Source of the DNA: Pedobacter panaciterrae
Lineage (GTDB): Bacteria > Bacteroidota > Bacteroidia > Sphingobacteriales > Sphingobacteriaceae
Assembly: GCF_013204795.1 (NCBI RefSeq)
Contig: NZ_JABMKW010000020.1
Span: 1,364,001-1,428,000, forward strand
Direction of reading: 5' to 3'
DNA length: 64,000 nucleotides
In this document: positions 42,101 to 51,099 of the stretch, one piece after another
Position numbering within the stretch: position 1 is the first letter of the stretch
Layout of the letters: the number at the start of each line of letters is the position of its first letter
Position numbers and translations under genes: made by a program
The notes under the pieces: generated by a model
Told to the model about the DNA's origin: nothing
Databases searched by the model: none
Seen by the model: only the letters and a program-made list of their open reading frames with translations

Positions 42101-43789
42101 TTAAATTTTCCTAAATATCCACCCAGAGGTATCGCCACTATTAAACTCAAAACCTTTGATCCTGCCTTTTGCATCCCGCTTAATAAGCACATGATTCAAC
42201 AGACCACCTTCCATAAACAAGTGATCTGGTCCGGCCGGTGTGATCCTGACGGGATCATTGCCCTTATTACTCATCCAAAGGCTATTTTCTTTTTCTTCAA
42301 TCTTAAAAGCACATTCCAGTTCATCTGATAAATAAGTCCCCACATACCCCTGCAGCATAGCTTTGGAAAGCAAAGCATCCGGAATGCGCAACATGCCGAT
42401 ATTTTTCGCCAGTACCGGACTGCTAAGACTGGCCTGTGCCTGACTTGTTTTAGGATCAATACTGAACTTATACTTTACAGATGAACGAGCCCTCATGTGA
42501 AATAAGCCGGCTGCTTCAGGAGCAAGTTCTGAATTGTTATTGGCATATAACTTTCCTGACTTATAGGAAATGCTCACCTTATAGCCATTGACTGCAATAT
42601 AATTGCCCACCCACTTTTTCATCTCCATGGAGTCCTTTAAGACAATTACCGGATCATTCAGGATCGCACTCTGGTTGTCCTTAATTGATTTATCCGGGAT
42701 GAAAAGTTCAGCAAGCTGGTTGATTTTATTATAAACCTCTCCATCACCGGCATTTCCAAAAACCAGAAAACCGGTTTTTAGTTCAGGATAAATTGCAATG
42801 ACCGTACGGTAACCTGCAAGACCACCATTGTGAATAAATCGTTTATGCCCACGGTGCACATTCACGTCAATCCCCATCGCATAAGTGATGGATTTACCGT
42901 CACTTAATTTACCCGGCGTGGTCATTAGCGTGATATCATTGGCGGTCCCGGCTTTCGGCTGATAAAAGTTACTAACCCATTTTGCCATGTCTTCAATATT
43001 GGTAAACAGGCCGCCGTCGCCAAGCGTGTATACATTTTGGACTGCATTGCGGTAAACATCCTGATCCATCTGGTAAGAAGCAGCCCTGTTTTTGATGACT
43101 TCGCTATGGTCGTCGATAAAAGCACTCGCAGTCATGCCCAAAGGCTTAAAAATGGCAGAATCGACAAATGACCGAAAACTTTTCCCGCTCACCTTTTTCA
43201 CGATCTCTGCAAGCAGCACATAATTTGAGTTGGAGTAAGAAAACTTCTCTCCCGGACTAAAATTTAGGGTACGCTGTTTTTTAAGGATCCTGAGTGCCAA
43301 ATCCTGCGTGAGCATACCGTCTGTACCAAGGCCAAAGAATGGAGAAAGTCCGATGTCATCCCGGATTCCGCTGGTATGGTTTAATAAATTTCTAACCGTA
43401 ATTTTCTTTCCGGAAAAATCGGACATCCAGGGTAAGTAAGTGCGCATGTCCTCATCCAGATTCATCTTCCCCTGATTTGCCAGCAGTGCAATCGCATAGC
43501 CTGCAAACTGCTTCGAAACCGAACACATATAATAAATACTGGACGGGCTATTGATGGTGCTGTCTTCCAGATTCGCCAGTCCAAATCCCCTGGCATATAC
43601 CAGCTGATCACCCTGAATAACTCCGGCCACGCAGCCCGGTGTAGTTTTATTGTTCCACTTTGAAAACAGCTGATCTACTTTTGCCGCAGTACTGTCCGGC
43701 AGCGCCTGTGCTTTGACTGTAATTGCTGTGCAAATCAATAGCAAGAATAAAAGTTTGGAGACTAATGATAATTTAACTTTAATTTTCAT
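42101..43789 (-). CDS. Exported class-C beta-lactamase-like serine hydrolase with C-terminal DUF3471-like region
   Basis: A 562-residue protein with signal peptide (LLFLLLICTAITVKAQA). The catalytic SxxK is S90-V-S-K93 (YYMCSVSKQFAGYAIALL), the tyrosine motif is YSNSNYVLLAEIVKKVSG, and the third motif lies in FIHNGGLAGYRTVIAIYPEL. The last 170 residues form a beta domain of the type that often follows these hydrolases. It is a probable peptidase or esterase. Antibiotic resistance should not be inferred. Confidence 0.9.
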   Translation of the reverse strand: MKIKVKLSLVSKLLFLLLICTAITVKAQALPDSTAAKVDQLFSKWNNKTTPGCVAGVIQGDQLVYARGFGLANLEDSTINSPSSIYYMCSVSKQFAGYAIALLANQGKMNLDEDMRTYLPWMSDFSGKKITVRNLLNHTSGIRDDIGLSPFFGLGTDGMLTQDLALRILKKQRTLNFSPGEKFSYSNSNYVLLAEIVKKVSGKSFRSFVDSAIFKPLGMTASAFIDDHSEVIKNRAASYQMDQDVYRNAVQNVYTLGDGGLFTNIEDMAKWVSNFYQPKAGTANDITLMTTPGKLSDGKSITYAMGIDVNVHRGHKRFIHNGGLAGYRTVIAIYPELKTGFLVFGNAGDGEVYNKINQLAELFIPDKSIKDNQSAILNDPVIVLKDSMEMKKWVGNYIAVNGYKVSISYKSGKLYANNNSELAPEAAGLFHMRARSSVKYKFSIDPKTSQAQASLSSPVLAKNIGMLRIPDALLSKAMLQGYVGTYLSDELECAFKIEEKENSLWMSNKGNDPVRITPAGPDHLFMEGGLLNHVLIKRDAKGRIKGFEFNSGDTSGWIFRKI

Positions 43790-44079
43790 CGTAATAAGAT
43801 TGCTGACGCTAACCTACGATAAAAATCCTAGGTTTCAAATATCTGCCCTCAAAAAGTCACCAAAAGGTATCAATCACAACCTAGTAAAATACTCCCGGTC
43901 TTGTTTTCAGCATTTTATAAGCGGATTAATGTGCTTTTTAGTCGCCTTCCAAGCCATCCGGTTCTTCAGCAACCTGCTTTTGGGTAATCCTCTTCACGAT
44001 TGATAAATCAAAGCGCCTTCCCAAAGCACCCATGACTCATGAAACCCAATCCCGGAATTTTCAACCGAATAGTTCAACC

Positions 44080-44976
44080 TCAATGCAAACTGATTACCCG
44101 TGCGATCTGCCAATGACCATCTTTGAGCCGCCACAGCGTAACAAACTTACTGGGATGGCTTTCCCCTGGCTCATTGACATTGCGGAAACTATGATAGCCA
44201 AACTGCACTGCACCATAACCCGGTATTTCATAAACTTCTATGCTGCCCGGGGTAAGGATGCGGGTCACCTTACCGCAGATATTTTTCTGTATGGACGCCA
44301 ACAGGTCCTTTTTTGAATGTGAAAAGCCACCACGGTCATGATAAAATTCAATATCATCTGCAGTAAGTGAATCCATTTTAGCAATGTTACAGCGGTTATA
44401 GGTATCAAAATAAATACTATCCATTTTAACGATAGTACGATACAATTCCGCTGATGCGGGCACATAAGCACCAGGCAGATACCGTTTACCGGCATCGGCA
44501 CCAGGCTGATTGTTGACCAGGTAGTCGGTTTCATCGGCCATTTTCCAAATCCCCTGCTCTTTGCGCCAGTGACGTGTAAATTTCGATTCTTCGACCGGTT
44601 TGTCATCTACATAAAAACGCTGCAGTCCGGTTTGAATGGCTACAGCATCATTTAAGCGAAAACTTTGCAGGTCAGCTACCTCACGGCGCAGCTTTACTTT
44701 CCCGCAGGTAGCAGCTATTCGTTTAAAAAAATCTGCTCCCGACTGCGCAAAAGTTTCCTTATGCAGTCCCTGATCATGCAGGAAAACGAAATCAGCGGTA
44801 AACAGATCAGGCAGGAGCTGTACTTTGCAGCTGTTCAATGCAATATCGAAAAAAAGGCTGTCCTTACTTGCCAGTTCGCGGTTCAAAGACAGGTCTCCTG
44901 TACTTGCAATGTTTTGCGCAAAGGCACCGGTAATAAAGATGACCAGCAATGTAGCTGTTGTTAATATTTTTCTCAT
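44080..44976 (-). CDS. Exported protein with two DUF4440/NTF2-like domains
   Basis: A 298-residue protein with signal peptide (TATLLVIFITGAFAQN). The first NTF2-like domain has DIALNSCKVQLLPDLFTADFVFLHDQGLHKETFAQSGADFF. The second repeats the pattern as DTYNRCNIAKMDSLTADDIEFYHDRGGFSHSKKDLLASIQKNICG, so this is an internal duplication. Each repeat shows the F.HD.G / FYHD.GG signature. The function of such exported NTF2-like proteins is unknown. The upstream region has two palindromes. Confidence 0.8.
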   Translation of the reverse strand: MRKILTTATLLVIFITGAFAQNIASTGDLSLNRELASKDSLFFDIALNSCKVQLLPDLFTADFVFLHDQGLHKETFAQSGADFFKRIAATCGKVKLRREVADLQSFRLNDAVAIQTGLQRFYVDDKPVEESKFTRHWRKEQGIWKMADETDYLVNNQPGADAGKRYLPGAYVPASAELYRTIVKMDSIYFDTYNRCNIAKMDSLTADDIEFYHDRGGFSHSKKDLLASIQKNICGKVTRILTPGSIEVYEIPGYGAVQFGYHSFRNVNEPGESHPSKFVTLWRLKDGHWQIARVISLH

Positions 44977-44981
44977 CTGAA

Positions 44982-45031
44982 GTCACATATCTATTGTGAC
45001 GCCAGATTGCTGACTATGTTACAGATGTAAC
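44982..45031. promoter_or_regulatory. Two palindromic sites upstream of the DUF4440 gene
   Basis: GTCACA / TGTGAC arms (44982-44987 and 44995-45000, 7-bp spacer) and GTTACA / TGTAAC arms (45018-45023 and 45026-45031, 2-bp spacer) lie 5-55 bp upstream of the start at 44976. Symmetry suggests dimeric regulator binding. The regulator is unknown. Confidence 0.35.
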
Positions 45032-45121
45032 GCATTCTTAGCACTTTCAAATACCCCTCCGGGGCGATTGCCCTATCCGTTTGATCCCTTCGATTTTAAT
45101 CTGCCTTAATTCAGCACAATG

Positions 45122-45691
45122 TCACAGGGAAATGAAAAAGCTTCTCAAACCTGTTTTAAGCGTCTTGTATGCCCGGTTCATGTGGTTCTTCACCGTCTTC
45201 TCAGAAATATCCAGTTCCTCAGCCACCTGTTTCTGACTCAAGCCCTGCTCCCGGCTCAGCTGATAAACCAAGCGGCATTTTTCCGGCAGACTGTCCACCA
45301 GCATGCTCAGTCTCTGCTTCACCTCATTGAATTCCAGCCATTGCTGGGTGGAGTCATCCAGTACATCCAGCGCAGCTTCATTTGCCTGATCATCCCCATA
45401 GTGCATGGTTTTACTAATCCTGGCCAGCGCCTTATATACCCGGTATTTCACCGCGACCGCCAGATAAGAACTTAACGTACTGAGCACTTCCAGCTCCTCC
45501 TTCCTTTCCCAAATGGTGATGAACAGCTGCTGTACGATGTCCTCCGCCTCAGAGAAGTCGTCCAGTTTATTGGCAGCAAGGGTATATAATTTTTTCCAGT
45601 AACGGTTATAAATCTCCGCAAAAGCCGCATGCTTCCCCTCCCTTAACAGGGCTAACAATTCCACATCCGAAAGCGCACTATAGGTTTGCAT
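45122..45691 (-). CDS. ECF-type RNA polymerase sigma factor
   Basis: A 189-residue sigma factor. Region 2 is FAEIYNRYWKKLYTLAANKLDDFSEAEDIVQQLFITIWERKEEL and region 4 is LPEKCRLVYQLSREQGLSQKQVAEELDISEKTVKNHMNRAYKTLK. It belongs to the group that in Bacteroidetes partners FecR proteins and SusC transporters. Downstream here is the DUF4440 gene, not a fecR. The only FecR in the window is 11 kb away at 32945, also on minus, so it may be its displaced partner. Confidence 0.93.
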   Translation of the reverse strand: MQTYSALSDVELLALLREGKHAAFAEIYNRYWKKLYTLAANKLDDFSEAEDIVQQLFITIWERKEELEVLSTLSSYLAVAVKYRVYKALARISKTMHYGDDQANEAALDVLDDSTQQWLEFNEVKQRLSMLVDSLPEKCRLVYQLSREQGLSQKQVAEELDISEKTVKNHMNRAYKTLKTGLRSFFISL

Positions 45692-46126
45692 GGCTTTAAA
45701 GAAGCAACATTACCTCGGGGTAATGTCCCAGTTTTTAAATGATATAAGTTTTGAGTTGATTAAACCAAATTTAATCAATATCCGCCTCAATATTAACTAT
45801 TTATTTTAAAAAGTAGTTCACATTTTTGTAAGCTGTATGAAAGCAAAACTTATGGATCCATGCCGGTTTATGGATTTAGCAGGTGTTTAAAAAGGCTTCT
45901 TCAGCCTAAAAATTAATCTCTGCAAATTATTTATTTACCCAAATCAGTACCGGTCCGACCAGCATACTGATCCGCTATCATTTCCAGAACTCCCCGACAA
46001 GCTGCTCTAACTGGATTTCATCAAGGATTTGGAGCGTTTAGCCAACATTGCGGGTGATTCTGTTTCAGATCCCATTCGTATAACCAGGTCATTCTCGCTC
46101 ATTGTTTCATAGAGATCAGTTTAGCA
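45692..46126. other. Intergenic region, no supported gene
   Basis: 435 bp, AT-rich near the sigma factor. One short plus-strand reading near 46014-46110 (LDFIKDLERLANIAGDSV...) looks faintly coding but has no start and is bounded by stops. It may be a remnant. Nothing else is seen. Confidence 0.5.
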
Positions 46127-46720
46127 TTACGGTTTAATTATCTGGCCCGTGTTTGCCCCAAATACACTTTTTCGGAAACCGTATTCGAGTGCTTTCATCG
46201 TTACCGGGATTTCTCCGGGGAAATAAGGAAAATACTGAGGGGAATCTTCAATAACAGTTGGACTGACAGCGTTGATGCGGATACCATTTTCCAATTCAAT
46301 TGCTGCAGCCCGAACAAAGCCTTCAACTGCGCCATTTGCCGCAGACGCATTCGCAAAGTTTAGCTGAGGTTCATACGTTAAACCGCCGGTAATTAAAGTA
46401 AATGAACCTTTTGGATTGATATAGTGCTGCCCAATGAGCACCAAATTGATTTGTCCCATCATTTTACCCTCCACACCCTTCCTGAACTCCTTGTCGGACA
46501 TCTTTTTCCATGGCCCGACATGCGTTGGTCCGGCAGTTGATATCAGTGCATCAAATGAACCTGTCTGCCTGAATAGATTTTCAATTGACTCAACAGCGGT
46601 AATATCGACTTGAAAGTCGCCGCTGCCTGACCCAACCCTTATGATCTCGTGTTCTTTTTCAAATGCAGTTGACAAGTATTTTCCCATAGTGCCTGTTGCA
46701 CCTACGATGATAATTTTCAT
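46127..46720 (-). CDS. Short-chain dehydrogenase/reductase lacking the usual catalytic Tyr-Lys motif
   Basis: A 197-residue Rossmann protein. It opens MKIIIVGATGTMGKYLSTAF with the NAD(P)-binding glycine motif. VDITAVESIENLF, LISTAGPTHVGPW and FTLITGG follow, then NASAANGAVEGFVRAAAIEL where classical members have YxxxK; here the segment lacks Tyr and Lys. INAVSPTVIEDSP follows as usual. Small SDRs with the AANGAxE variant are known as a group, so it may use another mechanism or act as a binding protein. The substrate is unknown. Confidence 0.83.
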   Translation of the reverse strand: MKIIIVGATGTMGKYLSTAFEKEHEIIRVGSGSGDFQVDITAVESIENLFRQTGSFDALISTAGPTHVGPWKKMSDKEFRKGVEGKMMGQINLVLIGQHYINPKGSFTLITGGLTYEPQLNFANASAANGAVEGFVRAAAIELENGIRINAVSPTVIEDSPQYFPYFPGEIPVTMKALEYGFRKSVFGANTGQIIKP

Positions 46721-46794
46721 TTTTTTTATGTTTAAAGGTTAATAATATCTTATGGCGTTAGGAATTGATCAGCCTCAGCGCTTTCGTAATCATT

Positions 46795-47811
46795 TTAAAA
46801 TTCTTCAAAAATCAGTCTCTTACTTACTGTCATCCCTGTTGCGGTACCCATGGCAACCGCATTTGCAATTGTTCGCATGCGAGATACATTGTCCCCGCAG
46901 GCATACACGCCATGAATATTTGTTTCCTGAAAAACATCAACTTTAACATAGCCCTCTTCGCTTATTTCGCAACCCAGGAGTTCCAAAAGCTGACAATGTT
47001 GTACAAACAGGCTTCGTGTATATATTGCCTTTAAAGGGCATTTTGTACCGTCTTTAAAAACGATATTTTGAATATATCCATCGAGATGTTCCATCTTCCT
47101 GACTTCTTCTTCTACTATTTTAACGCCATGTTTCCTGAGTTTCTGCGCCTGTTCGCTTGTCAATGTTGAAGCTCCATTGGTAAATAGGGTCAGCTCACCG
47201 GTCCAGTTTGAAATGAGCCTGGTTAATTCATAACCATGCTCCCCGTTGCCCAGAATACCTGTTTTCTGGTTCCTTACCTCATAACCATGGCAATACGGAC
47301 AATGAAGAACCGAAATGCCCCAACAGGACGCAAGTCCTTCAATTCCCTCCGGGATATCCCTGATTCCTGTTGCGAAAATCAATTTCTTTGCTTTCAGCGT
47401 TTCACCTGATGCCACCTGAACTTCAAACCCGATTTCTGTCTTTCGCGCATCAGTTGCCAGGCCCTTAAAAAAGGTTACGCTATCGTACTTTTCCAGTTGC
47501 AGCTTTCCAACAGCGGCAATTTCCGCCGGAGGTCTTCCATCCTGGGTCAGGAAGTTACCTGAAACAGGAGTTTGTGCATTACAAGGCTTTCCGTTATCAA
47601 TAATTAAAACTTCTTTTAACGCCCTGCCCAAAGCCATAGCTGCTGCAAGTCCTGAATAGCTTCCACCGATAATGATTGCATCAAATTGTTTATTCTTTAT
47701 CATTCTATTATGTTTTGAGATTATTGTTGAGCAAAATGGTAAAGCCAGTGCTGTGAAAGCAAAGCTACTGTGCTTAATGAAGCTGCGTCTTGTCTTCAAA
47801 CGGCTCTTCAC
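46795..47811 (-). CDS. Thioredoxin-reductase-like FAD/NAD(P) oxidoreductase with twin-arginine-like leader
   Basis: A 338-residue flavoprotein: FDAIIIGGSYSGLAAAMALGRAL (FAD), the redox pair CPYC in VLHCPYCHGYEVRNQ, GILGNGEHGYELTRLI (NAD(P)) and VYACGDNVSRMRTIANAVAMG (FAD). Thioredoxin reductase itself has CATC/CAVC, so this belongs to the related CPYC group that acts on small molecules or disulphides. The first 35 residues (TRRSFIKHSSFAFTALALPF) resemble a twin-arginine export signal, whereas relatives start at the following Met37 (MIKNKQFDAIIIGG, about 47703). Export is a hypothesis. It follows a small membrane gene by 6 bp. Confidence 0.85.
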   Translation of the reverse strand: MKSRLKTRRSFIKHSSFAFTALALPFCSTIISKHNRMIKNKQFDAIIIGGSYSGLAAAMALGRALKEVLIIDNGKPCNAQTPVSGNFLTQDGRPPAEIAAVGKLQLEKYDSVTFFKGLATDARKTEIGFEVQVASGETLKAKKLIFATGIRDIPEGIEGLASCWGISVLHCPYCHGYEVRNQKTGILGNGEHGYELTRLISNWTGELTLFTNGASTLTSEQAQKLRKHGVKIVEEEVRKMEHLDGYIQNIVFKDGTKCPLKAIYTRSLFVQHCQLLELLGCEISEEGYVKVDVFQETNIHGVYACGDNVSRMRTIANAVAMGTATGMTVSKRLIFEEF

Positions 47812-47817
47812 AGCTGG

Positions 47818-48039
47818 TTACTTATTCTCTTTTGTGCTAACCCGACGGATAATAAAATCTACAAAAGGGATCCCTGCAAAAATTATCCATGGAACCAGGG
47901 TAAAAGAAAGCAGTAATGTTTTCAGGTACAAAGGCAATACCAGGGAGCTTTCCCCCAATAAATATAGAAGCAACGTGATAGACGGATAGACCACAACCCA
48001 TGTCTTTAACGCTGCAATTAGTTTCATTTTTGTTTTCAT
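47818..48039 (-). CDS. Small two-span membrane protein
   Basis: A 73-residue protein with two hydrophobic segments (TWVVVYPSITLLLYLLGESSLVLPL and TLLLSFTLVPWIIFAGIPFVDFII) and a basic tail (RRVSTKENK). It resembles small Bacteroidetes proteins that flank oxidoreductase genes. It lies 6 bp upstream of the thioredoxin-reductase-like gene on the same strand, so the two are cotranscribed. Function is unknown. Confidence 0.65.
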   Translation of the reverse strand: MKTKMKLIAALKTWVVVYPSITLLLYLLGESSLVLPLYLKTLLLSFTLVPWIIFAGIPFVDFIIRRVSTKENK

Positions 48040-48121
48040 ACAAATTACTTTTTTGAATACTTATCAAAGGTAATTTCGATTGTAGCCTGCGGGATAGGAC
48101 AAAAATGAAGTTGAACAGGAC

Positions 48122-48973
48122 TTATTTAAAATTTTTTCTGAATGCCTCGGGCGAAGCGCCGGTATGCTTTTTGAAAAATCTGATAAAATAGGAAATATCT
48201 TCATAACCCAGGTAATAGGCGATCTGGCTGACCTGACTAGATGTGGCAAGCAGTTGTCTTTTAGCTTCCAGGATAATGTATTCGTTAATGAGCTCAGAAG
48301 GCGTTTTATTCAGCAGATTCTTAGTGATGGCCGCCAATTGATAAGTAGAAAGATTCATTAACCCTGCATATTGGTCAACCCGTTTATCAGTAGTAAATTT
48401 GCGCTCTAAAAGTTCCACAAATTGTTCAAGTTTTTCTTGTGTATATAGGCTAGCCCCCTTGATAGGCCTTTGTTTATTCTGGCGGTGCCTTAGCAGTTCA
48501 ATAAAGAAAACATGCATACCCGCTTTGATCACCTCCAGGTAGCCTTCTTGCCGGTCAGTGAACTCCTTAAAGATATAGGTCAGAATCTTGTCAAGCTTAT
48601 CAAATTGATTGGCGTCGGTCTTACAAAAATTCTGACGGCTCGCCTGACGTAAAAGTTGTACTGCCGAATGGTCTTGCACATCAAAAAGATCCGGTTTAAA
48701 CTGAAGCAGATAGCCTGTACTCCCTGGCTTTAAGTTTAGCTGATGTACCTGTCCGGGGCGCATAAAGAACAACATGCTATCTCCCACTTCATACCTGGTA
48801 AAATCTATTTCATGTTTCCCTATACCCTTTTTTAAAACCAATAGATAAAAGAAATCGTGCCCATGTAGTTCCTGTACCATTTCGCCTCCATTTAGCAAGG
48901 CTTCAATGGCTTTGATGTTAAAATGATCAGCTAAACTGGGTTCCTGAATTTGCCTGACTGGAATTTTTCTCAC
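48122..48973 (-). CDS. AraC-family transcriptional regulator with cupin sensor domain
   Basis: A 283-residue protein. The N-terminal cupin-like domain (HDFFYLLVLKKGIGKHEIDFTRYEVGDSMLFFMRPGQVHQL) binds an unknown ligand. The C-terminal AraC DNA-binding domain contains VDQYAGLMNLSTYQLAAITKNLLNKTPSELINEYIILEAKRQLLATSSQVSQIAYYLGYEDISYFIRFFKKHTGASPEAFRK, with both helix-turn-helix units intact. It is 80 bp upstream of the membrane/oxidoreductase pair and probably regulates it. Confidence 0.93.
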   Translation of the reverse strand: MRKIPVRQIQEPSLADHFNIKAIEALLNGGEMVQELHGHDFFYLLVLKKGIGKHEIDFTRYEVGDSMLFFMRPGQVHQLNLKPGSTGYLLQFKPDLFDVQDHSAVQLLRQASRQNFCKTDANQFDKLDKILTYIFKEFTDRQEGYLEVIKAGMHVFFIELLRHRQNKQRPIKGASLYTQEKLEQFVELLERKFTTDKRVDQYAGLMNLSTYQLAAITKNLLNKTPSELINEYIILEAKRQLLATSSQVSQIAYYLGYEDISYFIRFFKKHTGASPEAFRKNFK

Positions 48974-49334
48974 TTTAAGTAGATAATGTTATTTATGCTA
49001 AAGTTAGAATACTTATTTCGTGTTATCTAAATATCCGTCTATTTACTGCCGGTTGTATCGTCCGGTTATCTGTGATTGTGTTAACAAGGCATAAACCGGA
49101 CCCGGTGAGCTATGTTTCCGGCATTAAAAAACATTTCCGGATTCTAACTGACAGTGAAGTGCAGATGACCGGAGACATCTGCTTTGAACTGTTGTTTGTA
49201 AAAAAATTGCGGCATAAAATCCTGCCGGGCTTCCCGTTGCTAGGGTGCCGCTGAGGCCTGAAAAATGCTGAACCCCGATTATGCCCTCACTTCAGTGAAG
49301 GACTTCGGCAGGGTATTCAGCCAGTAATTAAATC
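48974..49334. other. Intergenic region, no supported gene
   Basis: About 360 bp between the AraC gene and the broken DUF4288-like gene. The only frame of note (49072-49254, plus) has no family features and poor composition. Confidence 0.5.
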
Positions 49335-49721
49335 TCAGATTGGCCTTGCAGCGATCATTACTTTTCCATCCCAAGCTTTTTCTTTTGTCAAACGCCTCGA
49401 TCTAAGTTTAGAATATACTTCTACTCCATCTGGAGTATTAAGGTCGTTCACGTTTTGACAACTCTGTTTCATAGCTGTCGTCAAAACTTTCTATTCTCCA
49501 CCTTACAAATCTTCCATCAGAATTTAATAAGGTTGTATATAGTCATCTTTTTTCTTTTCTAATTTCAGATATGCATCTTCCTGAGATTTAGCTCTAATAA
49601 CGATAAATCGATCCTCAATTTGTTGAAGACCATCTTCGAAACCTTCAATTTCAATGACAATGGTCATCTTTACACAATAGAAAGCCAGTTCTTTTTTTTC
49701 TTCTTTTTCTGGCACCATCAA
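49335..49721 (-). pseudogene. DUF4288-like gene broken by two frameshifts
   Basis: Reading from 49721, the first frame gives MMVPEKEEKKELAFYCVKMTIVIEIEGF ... FIVIRAKSQEDAYLKLEKKKDDYIQP and stops at 49524. The coding signal continues in a second frame as LLNSDGRFVRWRIESFDDSYETELS. It then shifts to a third frame as NVNDLNTPDGVEVYSKLRSRRLTKEKAWDGKVMIAARPI, which stops at 49335. Joined, they make one protein of about 128 residues with the shape of DUF4288 proteins (central VxW segment, E.YSK.R C-terminal part). Two indels therefore inactivated it, or they are sequencing errors. Such small proteins are often immunity-like; the role is not known. Confidence 0.6.
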
Positions 49722-49724
49722 TTT

Positions 49725-49992
49725 TATTTATAAAAATACTTGCCACAAAATCTAGGGTTTCAATATCACTTAAAGTTGAGAAGGCAATCCGAGTTCTAAT
49801 TCCCCTGGGATTTTTAGAAGTTCCAATAATTTCATAATTATCGAATTACATCTAATAGTTCATGTTAAACCCTTCATCTTCTTTCTTGTTCAGTATCCTC
49901 TCCAGTCTTTCTTTATTCACTGGCCATATATCCCTGGTAATTTGATAGTTGCCTTCAGATCCCCCAAATCGTACTTCAAGATATTTTCTCTT
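49725..49992 (-). pseudogene. Two further gene remnants
   Basis: Two stop-bounded minus-strand fragments read as protein but lack starts: RKYLEVRFGGSEGNYQITRDIWPVNKE...GFNMNY ending at 49852, and FDNYEIIGTSKNPRGIRTRIAFSTLSDIETLDFVASIFINKID running from 49845 into the start of the broken DUF4288-like gene. Their order and spacing look like the decayed ends of two genes. No family is recognised. Confidence 0.4.
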
Positions 49993-50065
49993 TCAAAGCA
50001 ACTTTGGAAACACAAAAAAAGTGACGAAATCAGTAAGCATTTCTAATATTTTATAGTCAAAGATT

Positions 50066-50452
50066 TCAATTCCCAAGAAAGCGAAAGCCTGCAAAAAGCC
50101 CATATATGAGCAACACGATTACCAGCGGAAGCCATACACTTCTAACCTTAAAGTCCAAATCTCCAAAATGATGTTTCCAGAAAAGAATGGAGAGTACCAG
50201 GCCACCTAATATGTTTGGAACAATAAATGTGAGAACGAAATTGTCAGTAAACCTATGAGCTAATTTGAAAAGTATTATATTCCAGATTATACAGAAGACT
50301 AATACAGGGGCTATTTGTTTTCGATTATCTATTTCCGAAAGGTTTTGGGAATAAATAATGCCACCAAAAAAAGTTGACAGTAAAATGGAAAAAATTACAA
50401 TAGTCGCCTTGTTATAAAGTTTTGGCCTTTCTTCGTCATTGTCTTCAGTCAT
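50066..50452 (-). CDS. Small polytopic membrane protein, function unknown
   Basis: A 128-residue protein with four predicted spans (ATIVIFSILLSTFFGGIIYS, APVLVFCIIWNIILFKLA, FVLTFIVPNILGGLVLSILFW, LPLVIVLLIYGLFAGFRFL) and an acidic N-terminus (MTEDNDEERPKLYNK). It stands among broken genes but itself looks intact. No family is recognised. Confidence 0.6.
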   Translation of the reverse strand: MTEDNDEERPKLYNKATIVIFSILLSTFFGGIIYSQNLSEIDNRKQIAPVLVFCIIWNIILFKLAHRFTDNFVLTFIVPNILGGLVLSILFWKHHFGDLDFKVRSVWLPLVIVLLIYGLFAGFRFLGN

Positions 50453-50862
50453 GATAAGCGCATTAATAAATGTAATTAAAATACCTTGTGCAACTTACAA
50501 AATTTTCTGACTGTCCAAAAATGTTACCTTAGGCAGTTTCTAAAAGTTTAAGCTGACATTGCCATTCTCAAAGTAAATCTGTGATGGTTCAAACCACTAA
50601 GCGTACATTTCGGCAAAAGTGGTTCTTCCCTAATTTTACCGAAAGATACAAATGGCAAATTTTTGAGTTAGAATATCTTGGGTATTTCACTAAAACTTGT
50701 TCTTCCCCCACTTGGCTTGTAAAGTTTTTGAACTGGCAATTCTCTTTCAAAAAGACATATGAATAGAGGTTAGACTCTTGTCTTTGTTTGCGGAACGAGC
50801 GGCCACTTTCACTGAAATACTCAACATAGAGGCCGGATATTATAATCACACTGAAGAAACGA

Positions 50863-51054
50863 TCACCATGCTACAAGAATGGCTTTAAACTCTTCTAGAG
50901 GGATAGTTTGTAACAGCGTCTCCGTACTGCCAGTGCTTAGATAAATGTCAGCTGTCTTATTGTCTAACCACGCGGTAAAGATGGGTGTGGAAATGGTGTT
51001 ATGGTTATAGTCGGAAATACCACCATCTATAGTATAATTTGTAAAACTTCCTTC
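50863..51054 (-). pseudogene. C-terminal gene fragment
   Basis: A 63-codon open stretch without a start codon reads EGSFTNYTIDGGISDYNHN then TISTPIFTAWLDNKTADIYL and STGSTETLLQTIPLEEFKAIL, ending at TGA 50863. The amino-acid pattern is protein-like, and the frame is bounded upstream by a stop at 51055. It is probably the tail of a lost gene. The family is unknown. Confidence 0.4.
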
Positions 51055-51099
51055 TCATAGGCGATCTCGTCATTTCGAGTTCAGATTAGTTCGAGGAGA

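Noticed and set aside
42101..43789. Antibiotic-resistance beta-lactamase
   Set aside because: The SxxK/YxN motifs are shared with many peptidases and esterases. The C-terminal beta domain and context do not support a resistance role.
46014..46112. Short coding-like plus-strand stretch (LDFIKDLERLANIAGDSV...)
   Set aside because: No start, bounded by stops, fewer than 35 codons. Possible remnant, not enough to annotate as a gene.
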